From positions 23,453 through 28,584 of the forward strand of contig DFBO01000009.1 of assembly GCA_002366675.1 (NCBI GenBank): a DNA stretch of 5,132 nt. The letters run 5' to 3'. The stretch comes from Flavobacteriaceae bacterium UBA3078. Lineage in GTDB: Bacteria; Bacteroidota; Bacteroidia; Flavobacteriales; Flavobacteriaceae. The position numbers and the translations under genes are program-made. Shown piece by piece: positions 1 to 5,132 of the stretch (positions are counted from its first letter, which is position 1; each line of letters opens with the position of its first letter). Under the pieces are notes generated by a model that saw only the letters and a program-made list of their open reading frames with translations, did not search any database and was not told the DNA's origin.

Positions 1-2780
1 GAACCGTTGCTAGATGCTTCAAGAAAATAATAAAATTGCCCTCCTGTAATATCATCAGAAGGCCCTGTCCCTCCAGATGGAGTTCCATTGGCATCTAAAG
101 TCCAATTTCCATCGTCGCCAGTTGCGTCAGACCAATCACCAAGACCTGAATCGAAAGTCTCTAAATAAGGAAATGTATTTATAATTGGTCCTGAACACGC
201 TGGAACATCTTGAGTTGTAAATTGCCAAGCGGTAGACCAGTTACCTACTACACAATTATTTACTGCTCGAACTCTCCAAAAATAATTAGTATTATAAGAA
301 AGTCCTGAAGCAACAGTTGAACTATTGGTTTCACCTGTTTGGTTAAAAATAATATTTGAAAATGCAACATCTGTAGCTACATCAATTTCATATGAATCTG
401 CATTAGCTTGTGTGTTCCAGCTTAAAGTTGGTGAGGAAACTACAGAAACTTCACCATCAGTTGGTGTCAATAATGTAATAGTGTTAAGTGTTCCTGCAGA
501 TATTGTATAACTAATATCATACGTTTGGGTTACTCCTCCTCCAATACCAGTAACAGTTACTGTATAAGTTCCAAAACTCGCAGTGCCAGGATTTAGAGTT
601 AATACAGTACTATTTGTTGGAGTTACCGGATTAACAGAAAAGCTCTCAATTGCTCCTGCCGGAAGACCAGAAGTTGATAATGTAACAGGTGAATTAAAGC
701 CTAATAAGGAAGTCAATTCAATTGTATAATCTGCCGTCGCTGGCGCACAAGACTCACTATTATCTGGTGTTGCAGACAATAAAAACGTAGGAGATGAAAG
801 ATTAATTGTAAAGTTCGTGTTTGATATATCAAAGAAAATATTATTTGATCCTTTTACCATAATTCGATTCTGAGTTCCTGGATTGTTAGGAACGCTAATA
901 TCATGTGAGCCATCATTTGGTGTTGCTAAAGCCAATGTGATTGGATATGTAAAACCCCCATCTGTTGATAAAAATATATCAACATTTGCAGCATTAATTC
1001 CGTTTCCAGTGGTACCAGCAACATCCCAAGTTACGGTTTCTGTAGATCCTGTATCCCAAGTTACATTTGTATTTGGCGTGCTAACTAGAAATGGTCCTGC
1101 TGAAGCTACTGTATTTACAGTCATTAAATCGCTTGCAGTACAACCAGACATCGAATTATTGTCTCTTACTATAAATGAAAACTCCATACTTCTTGATATG
1201 GAAGGTAATACTTCAAACGTTGGACTTGTATTATTAACTATGGCTGAAATATTTGGCATATATCTATGAGGTTCTGCTACAGGCAATAACGATCTAAACA
1301 TAGGACCAACAGTTCTTGTTGAGGTTGGTGCTGCATTCGAACTAGGATTTTCTGGATCATTTTGCTCCCAGCAATAGGTTAATCCATTATCGTCGGCATC
1401 TGTTCCAATTCCCTCTAATTTAAAAGGAGTTGAGCTAGGAATCGAATAGTTTAAACCTGCATCTGCAGTTGGTCCACTATTATTTGAAACAATTAATTCA
1501 GCACAACCACTTCCATTACCAAAGTTAATTGAAGTCACTATATCTCTAATATTTACATAAGCAAAATAATCATCACTTGCATTTTGAACATTAGCCGAAC
1601 ATATTCCAGCATATCCCATAATAGTACTTGCGCTACCGGGTTCTACTTCAGTTGCCCCACTTCCTGAACGACAACTTTGATTACTTTGAGTATGGTATCC
1701 TCCAAATTGATGACCCATTTCGTGTGCCACATAATCTATATCAAAAGGGTCGCCAATTGGTGCTGCACGTCCTGTGTAACCTCTCCCTTTATGAGTCCCA
1801 CTTTGACTAACCGCTAAACATACACAATCTAAACAACCTGCATTCCCTCCACCAGATGTATTAAAATTGTGTCCAATGTCATAATTATTTACGCCAATTT
1901 GAGAATCTAATGTTTGTGCAGTTGTTGTGTTATACTCACCACTCCAAGGATCTGAACCTGAATTTAAATAAATAACCAAATCGTTATTAGCCACAAACTG
2001 CATGATTATACCAAGATCTCTTTGGTAAACACCATTTACTCGATTCATTGTAACATTCATAGCTGCTTGAACAATAGCCTTGTCTCCTGCCGTATTACCA
2101 GTTGATCCACCAGCTTGAGCTATATGATATTGCGCATATTCTCCTGTACAAGATTGAGCTAAACGATAACGTCTTAAATTACAATCTCCCAAAGCATCTA
2201 CTCGCTGTACATCTTCAACTCTATTTATTAAACCATCACTATTTTCATCTGTATAACACTCAAAATCTATTGAAGTTTGTTCAAGTTCCTTTCTATAATA
2301 AGACATATAATATGCATTGTCTTTAGTTATAGGATCAATATAAACTGTACTATGTTTACCTGATAAAATCATTCCACTAAATCCAAAATAAGGAGAATAG
2401 GTAATTCTTATAGTTGCTGTTTTATCATCAATTCCCTTTCCTGAATACGTTTTTAATTGAGGATATCTATTAGCTAAATCTGGATGCATTAATTCTGAAT
2501 CCTCTAGCGTAAACCTTTCATTTTCTCCATTAGGCATTGGTAATACTAACTCGATAGTATTCCCTTGGCTTTGGTTAAACATAGGTCTTGCACTACTAGC
2601 AAAATTCAAAAAGGCTTCAGCATTAAACGAAACAGTTCTGTAGGTAGTTGGTATAGATACTCTATCTTTTAATTCAGTACGTAAATCGTTAGTATTAGCA
2701 TTTGTCCAAAAATTATTTTGAGCAGAAATATTAACACTCATAATAATAACACTCACTAAAAATAAAATCTGCTTTTTCAT
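1..2780 (-). CDS. Secreted reprolysin-like (M12B-type) zinc metalloprotease with Ig/FN3/MAM-like modules; C-terminus beyond the window
   Basis: The frame is open from ATG at 2780 to the left edge (926 codons, no stop seen), so the C-terminus is missing. Residues 1-20 (MKKQILFLVSVIIMSVNISA) form a Sec signal peptide. Residues 21 to about 195 look like a propeptide and end in an EF-hand-like loop (178-189). The catalytic domain spans about 197-425. It carries the zinc site HEMGHQFGGYH (353-363: ligands H353, H357, H363; catalytic E354) and a Met-turn STIMGYAG with M388, which places it among the metzincins, close to the reprolysin/M12B families. Next come a PKD-like stretch (about 436-530), beta-rich segments (about 565-660 and 665-765), an FN3-like domain (about 770-856, with LSW and YFWRVRA) and a MAM-like start from 870 (ETFDSGLGDW, NWT, GTGPS). 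Secreted Bacteroidota proteins of this design often end in a type IX secretion sorting domain; that is expected here but not visible. Likely role: an extracellular or surface endopeptidase. The substrate is unknown. The start is supported by the signal peptide and an upstream AAGGGTGAT. Confidence 0.93.
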   Translation of the reverse strand, partial: MKKQILFLVSVIIMSVNISAQNNFWTNANTNDLRTELKDRVSIPTTYRTVSFNAEAFLNFASSARPMFNQSQGNTIELVLPMPNGENERFTLEDSELMHPDLANRYPQLKTYSGKGIDDKTATIRITYSPYFGFSGMILSGKHSTVYIDPITKDNAYYMSYYRKELEQTSIDFECYTDENSDGLINRVEDVQRVDALGDCNLRRYRLAQSCTGEYAQYHIAQAGGSTGNTAGDKAIVQAAMNVTMNRVNGVYQRDLGIIMQFVANNDLVIYLNSGSDPWSGEYNTTTAQTLDSQIGVNNYDIGHNFNTSGGGNAGCLDCVCLAVSQSGTHKGRGYTGRAAPIGDPFDIDYVAHEMGHQFGGYHTQSNQSCRSGSGATEVEPGSASTIMGYAGICSANVQNASDDYFAYVNIRDIVTSINFGNGSGCAELIVSNNSGPTADAGLNYSIPSSTPFKLEGIGTDADDNGLTYCWEQNDPENPSSNAAPTSTRTVGPMFRSLLPVAEPHRYMPNISAIVNNTSPTFEVLPSISRSMEFSFIVRDNNSMSGCTASDLMTVNTVASAGPFLVSTPNTNVTWDTGSTETVTWDVAGTTGNGINAANVDIFLSTDGGFTYPITLALATPNDGSHDISVPNNPGTQNRIMVKGSNNIFFDISNTNFTINLSSPTFLLSATPDNSESCAPATADYTIELTSLLGFNSPVTLSTSGLPAGAIESFSVNPVTPTNSTVLTLNPGTASFGTYTVTVTGIGGGVTQTYDISYTISAGTLNTITLLTPTDGEVSVVSSPTLSWNTQANADSYEIDVATDVAFSNIIFNQTGETNSSTVASGLSYNTNYFWRVRAVNNCVVGNWSTAWQFTTQDVPACSGPIINTFPYLETFDSGLGDWSDATGDDGNWTLDANGTPSGGTGPSDDITGGQFYYFLEASSNG

Positions 2781-2782
2781 AT

Positions 2783-2790
2783 CACCCTTA
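2783..2790 (-). promoter_or_regulatory. Shine-Dalgarno-like ribosome binding site of the metalloprotease
   Basis: Read on the minus strand, the bases before the protease ATG are TAAGGGTGAT. AAGGG, or the longer AAGGGTGAT, resembles the 16S-complementary sequence and lies about four bases from the start codon. Clear Shine-Dalgarno sites are uncommon in Bacteroidota, so this one supports the chosen start. The spacing is short, so it is a moderate rather than ideal site. Confidence 0.5.
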
Positions 2791-2797
2791 TAATTTA

Positions 2798-2818
2798 TTG
2801 ACACTTATTTGATGTCAA
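2798..2818. repeat. TTGACA-N9-TGTCAA inverted repeat upstream of the protease
   Basis: TTGACA (2798-2803) and TGTCAA (2813-2818) are perfect reverse complements separated by nine bases. The centre lies about 28 bp before the protease start. The arms are spaced about one and a half helical turns apart, so a dimeric regulator could bind them, or the leader RNA could form a weak hairpin. Read on the minus strand, the outer arm is also a perfect TTGACA -35 hexamer, followed after 15-19 bases by AT-rich DNA (AATTATAA). Which role applies, if any, cannot be settled from sequence. Confidence 0.35.
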
Positions 2819-2960
2819 AAAAAATCCCTTTTTTGCTAAAATAAAGTAATAAAATTAATGAGTAGTTTAAAAGAGTCCTTTTTCGATTAAATACGGTAAA
2901 AACTTCATTAATTTAATGGAAAAATGTAATTCAAAAAATAGAAAATTACTACATTTACCT

Positions 2961-4652
2961 ATGCTGATTAAAAATTTGTTGACCATAAAAAATCTATCTA
3001 TTTCTTTTTTTTCTGACCAAGTAGAAAAAGAAATTATCAAGGATATTTCTTTTCAATTAAACACCAATGAAATTCTTGGAGTTGTTGGTGAATCTGGTTC
3101 TGGGAAATCTGTATCTTCTCTAGCTATACTTGGGTTATTGCCAAAAAACATATCTAAAACTACCAATGGTAGTATTTTGTTTAACGACTTAGATTTAACA
3201 GAAATTGATTCTAGAGAGTTTCAAAAAATAAGAGGCAACGACATTGCTATGATTTTTCAAGAACCTATGAGTTCTCTAAATCCATCCATGACTTGTGGGA
3301 AACAGGTTGAAGAAATATTATTACAACATACAAAGTTGTCAAAAAAAGAAGCCAAAGCTGAAAGCTTGTTACTATTTGATAAAGTAAGGCTACCAGATCC
3401 AAAGCGTGTTTTTAATACGTATCCTCATGAAATTTCTGGTGGACAAAAACAACGTGTCATGATTGCTATGGCAATTGCATGTAAACCAAAAATTTTAATT
3501 GCAGATGAGCCAACTACTGCCTTAGATGTAACTGTGCAAAAAGAAATTATTTTGCTTTTAAAACAATTACAAACAGATGAAGGCATGAGCATTATTTTTA
3601 TTTCTCATGATTTATCTTTAGTTTCTGAAATTTCAGATAGAATTTTAGTCATGTATCAAGGGCAAATAGTTGAGCAAGGCTCTGTTAAAAAGGTCTTTAA
3701 TATCCCAGAACATTTATATACAAAGGCATTAATTAATTCTAAACCTTCATTAGATGTTAGATTAAAAAAACTACCAACTATTAAGGATTTCATGAATAAA
3801 ACAATTGATAGTAGCATCGTTTCTAATGAAGATAGAAAAGTGTTTCATGATACTATTTATTCAAAACCTCCTTTGTTAGAGGTTAACAATCTCGAAAAAA
3901 CTTATCTCTCTAAATCAGGTTGGTTTTCAAAACCTGAAACTTTTGTTGCAGTTAATCACGTAAGCTTTAAATTATATGAAGGAGAAACATTAGGTCTTGT
4001 AGGTGAATCTGGTTGTGGAAAATCGACTTTAGCCAACGCTATTTTACAACTGGACAAAGCAACTTCTGGAGTCATATTATATAACGGAATAGATATTACA
4101 AAACTCTCAAAAACTGAGACTAGAAAACTAAGAAAAGATATTCAAATAATTTTTCAAGATCCTTATGCTTCACTAAATCCAAGAATTCCAGTTGGTAATG
4201 CTATTATGGAGCCCATGAAAGTTCATGGGATTGGACATTCGGATAAAGAAAGAAAAGATTTAGTATTAGAATTATTACTGAAGGTTGGTCTAGATGAAAC
4301 TTTTTTTAATAGATATCCACATGAGTTTTCTGGCGGCCAAAGGCAACGTATTGGTATTGCCAGAGCTATTTCTTTAGAACCTAAATTAATTATTTGCGAT
4401 GAATCTGTGTCTGCTTTAGACATTTCTGTACAAGCACAAGTACTAAATTTATTGAATGAATTGAAAGAAAATTTTGGGTTTACTTATATCTTTATTTCAC
4501 ACGATTTAGCCGTTGTAAAATACATGTCTGATCAATTAATAGTGATGAATCAAGGACATATTGAAGAAATGGATGATGCTGATGTAATTTATGCAAATCC
4601 TAAAAAAGACTACACCAAAAAATTAATTCATGCTATCCCAAAAGGGTTATAG
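2961..4652 (+). CDS. Fused tandem ABC transporter ATP-binding protein, oligopeptide/dipeptide (DppD-DppF/YejF/GsiA) type
   Basis: The protein has 563 residues from the ATG at 2961. It carries two complete ATP-binding domains that would power import of peptides or similar solutes from the cytoplasmic face of the inner membrane. Domain 1 has Walker A GESGSGKS (43-50), Q-loop Q100, signature ISGGQKQR (from 158), Walker B ILIADEP (D182, E183) and H-loop H216. A linker of about 80 residues follows, with the YTKALINSKPSL segment typical of this family. Domain 2 starts near 303 and has Walker A GESGCGKS (348-355), Q399 in FQDPYASLNPR, signature FSGGQRQR (from 456), Walker B IICDES (D480, E481) and H514. 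The length fits fused family members such as YejF. No catalytic residue is missing. An in-frame ATG at 2916 would add 15 residues (MEKCNSKNRKLLHLP) unlike the usual start of this family, so 2961 is preferred; neither start has a clear Shine-Dalgarno site. No permease or substrate-binding gene is adjacent, so the substrate is inferred from family only. Confidence 0.93.
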   Translation: MLIKNLLTIKNLSISFFSDQVEKEIIKDISFQLNTNEILGVVGESGSGKSVSSLAILGLLPKNISKTTNGSILFNDLDLTEIDSREFQKIRGNDIAMIFQEPMSSLNPSMTCGKQVEEILLQHTKLSKKEAKAESLLLFDKVRLPDPKRVFNTYPHEISGGQKQRVMIAMAIACKPKILIADEPTTALDVTVQKEIILLLKQLQTDEGMSIIFISHDLSLVSEISDRILVMYQGQIVEQGSVKKVFNIPEHLYTKALINSKPSLDVRLKKLPTIKDFMNKTIDSSIVSNEDRKVFHDTIYSKPPLLEVNNLEKTYLSKSGWFSKPETFVAVNHVSFKLYEGETLGLVGESGCGKSTLANAILQLDKATSGVILYNGIDITKLSKTETRKLRKDIQIIFQDPYASLNPRIPVGNAIMEPMKVHGIGHSDKERKDLVLELLLKVGLDETFFNRYPHEFSGGQRQRIGIARAISLEPKLIICDESVSALDISVQAQVLNLLNELKENFGFTYIFISHDLAVVKYMSDQLIVMNQGHIEEMDDADVIYANPKKDYTKKLIHAIPKGL

Positions 4653-4707
4653 CATGAATATCTTTTTAGTTAAATACAAAAGACTTTTAATAAAACGTTT
4701 TGTACTC

Positions 4708-4730
4708 AGCAAACTAGAATAAAGTTTGCT
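4708..4730 (+). terminator. Hairpin that may end the ABC transcript
   Basis: AGCAAACT (4708-4715) and AGTTTGCT (4723-4730) form a perfect 8-bp stem with a 7-base loop, 56 bp after the ABC stop codon. It is followed by CTCATAAC rather than a T-run, so it is not a canonical intrinsic terminator. It could still pause polymerase or protect the 3' end of the mRNA. Confidence 0.35.
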
Positions 4731-4740
4731 CTCATAACTT

Positions 4741-4899
4741 GTAGGTTGTTCAGGTAGATTTGAGGCAAAATTCATAAGTAGGTTAAGTTTTGGTAGATTT
4801 GGGGCTCTTCTATTCAAATTGAATTATAATAGATTTGGGGCAAATTATAAATCAATATTTTAAAAGAACTAGGTTAATCTATTTGTTTTTGTTTGGGAC
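4741..4899. repeat. Degenerate repeat cluster with core TAGATTTGRGGC
   Basis: TAGATTTGAGGC occurs at 4755-4766 and TAGATTTGGGGC at 4794-4805 and 4830-4841, spaced 39 and 36 bp apart in the same orientation. The copies share flanks: GTAGGTT precedes copies 1 and 2 (4741 and 4778), and an AAATT..ATAA segment follows each copy (4768-4777, 4816-4829, 4842-4850). A fourth, more eroded unit may lie at 4870-4899, where TAGGTTAA recurs exactly (also at 4779-4786), followed by TTTGGGAC. The core contains TAGATTTG, a perfect match to the Bacteroidota -7 element TAnnTTTG. However, no TTTG element sits at the usual distance upstream of any copy. Function unknown. Confidence 0.6.
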
Positions 4900-5018
4900 T
4901 GCTAATATGAAACTATTTTTTAAATTATTTGGTTTAAATACATAATTAATCGATGAAATGCATTAAATTTTAACATTTAACTATAATTATTAGGCTTTTT
5001 CTTACATGTTTTGTTTTT

Positions 5019-5054
5019 AAAAACAAAAAACCACTTTTTTTTATAAAGTGGTTT
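5019..5054 (-). terminator. Intrinsic terminator for a minus-strand gene to the right of the window
   Basis: AAACCACTTT (5028-5037) pairs perfectly with AAAGTGGTTT (5045-5054) around a 7-base loop, a 10-bp stem with a CCAC/GTGG core. Read on the minus strand, the stem is followed by TTTGTTTTT, the expected U-tract; read on the plus strand it is followed by GCTGAATAG, with no T-run. The terminator therefore serves transcription coming from the right edge. The T-tract itself lies inside a 20-bp perfect AT-rich palindrome centred at 5018/5019. The implied gene converges on the ABC gene and ends at or just beyond the right edge. Confidence 0.75.
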
Positions 5055-5080
5055 GCTGAATAGTTAATTTAATATTTTAT

Positions 5081-5108
5081 TAAGTACTTTTTTTATTTAA
5101 AGTACTTA
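5081..5108. repeat. Perfect 10-bp inverted repeat containing two AAGTACTT palindromes
   Basis: TAAGTACTTT (5081-5090) and AAAGTACTTA (5099-5108) are perfect reverse complements around an 8-base loop TTTTATTT. Each arm contains the self-complementary octamer AAGTACTT (5082-5089 and 5100-5107), 18 bp apart. The element could be a second hairpin at the 3' end of the minus-strand transcript, a weak plus-strand terminator (ATTTT follows), or a pair of operator half-sites. No U-tract makes the choice clear. Confidence 0.5.
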
Positions 5109-5132
5109 TTTTAAATAATGGGCAAATAGAAT

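Larger units (their letters stand above)
4653..5132. other. Non-coding, AT-rich region downstream of the ABC gene
   Basis: No convincing gene is present in about 480 bp on either strand. Plus-strand frames are short; the best, ATG at 4907 to TAA at 4945, would give the 12-residue MKLFFKLFGLNT and has no supporting signal. The stretch instead holds several structured elements, listed separately: a hairpin at 4708-4730, degenerate repeats at 4741-4899, a leftward terminator at 5019-5054 and a perfect inverted repeat at 5081-5108. There is also an AT-rich imperfect dyad, TACAAAA (4675-4681) with TTTTGTA (4698-4704), just after the ABC stop. Minus-strand frames entering from the right edge all stop by 5080, so at most the last few codons of a neighbouring gene lie here. 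Confidence 0.6.

Noticed and set aside
325..2326. Short plus-strand frames at 325-510, 883-1269, 1628-1810 and 2102-2326
   Set aside because: All lie antisense to the continuous metalloprotease frame, which has a signal peptide, active-site motif and recognisable domains. Their translations resemble no family.
2790..2820. TTTG-N18-TAAATTAT on the minus strand as a Bacteroidota promoter for the protease
   Set aside because: The -7 element is a poor match, and the implied start would leave almost no leader and lie within the Shine-Dalgarno-like site.
2836..2843. TATTTTAG on the minus strand as a TAnnTTTG-type promoter element for the protease
   Set aside because: One conserved base is wrong and no TTTG lies at the expected distance upstream. 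In DNA this AT-rich such matches arise by chance.
4398..4409. Second-domain Walker B reading CDES instead of the usual DEP
   Set aside because: The catalytic D and E are intact and, from general knowledge, Ser after the Glu is tolerated in DppF-like ATPases of Bacteroidota, so it does not indicate a degenerate site.
4223..4423. Minus-strand 66-residue frame
   Set aside because: It is antisense to the signature/Walker B region of the second ATPase domain and is a shadow frame.
4907..4945. Possible 12-residue peptide MKLFFKLFGLNT
   Set aside because: Too short, no ribosome binding site, AT-rich composition; probably chance.
5080..5132. C-terminal fragment of a minus-strand gene at the right edge
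   Set aside because: All three minus frames close between 5080 and 5111, leaving at most 6-16 codons with nothing recognisable, so no frame can be chosen.

Overview
The window reads as AT-rich chromosomal DNA from a Bacteroidota bacterium, most likely Flavobacteriia. Reasons: low GC throughout; a secreted reprolysin-type metalloprotease with the PIGDPFDIDYVAHEMGHQFG active-site context and a mosaic of PKD-, Ig-, FN3- and MAM-like modules, as is common in gliding or polymer-degrading Flavobacteriia; mostly weak Shine-Dalgarno signals; and TAnnTTTG-like elements. The species cannot be named from the sequence.

Layout. (1) Positions 1-2780, minus strand: one long open frame of 926 visible codons. 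It starts at 2780 and runs off the left edge. It encodes a secreted zinc metalloprotease (signal peptide, propeptide, M12B-like catalytic domain, several beta-sandwich modules, start of a MAM-like domain). It is the largest gene here, and the short plus-strand frames inside it are shadows. (2) Positions 2781-2960: a divergent intergenic region with a Shine-Dalgarno-like site and a TTGACA/TGTCAA dyad just upstream of the protease. (3) Positions 2961-4652, plus strand: a fused two-domain ABC ATPase of the oligopeptide/dipeptide (DppD-DppF, YejF, GsiA) type, with all catalytic motifs intact in both halves. (4) Positions 4653-5132: a non-coding stretch of about 480 bp. It holds a hairpin that may end the ABC transcript, a degenerate repeat built on TAGATTTGRGGC, a strong intrinsic terminator oriented leftwards, and a second perfect inverted repeat made of two AAGTACTT palindromes. 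The leftward terminator implies a minus-strand gene just beyond the right edge, convergent with the ABC gene.

Working together: the two genes diverge from a shared intergenic region. A secreted protease would release peptides, and an oligopeptide-type ATPase would energise peptide import. That coupling is inference only, since no permease or binding protein lies in the window. I see no CRISPR array, tRNA, rRNA, transposase or clear new multi-gene system. The most unusual elements are the EF-hand-like loop and Cys cluster in the protease and the repeat-rich non-coding region on the right.
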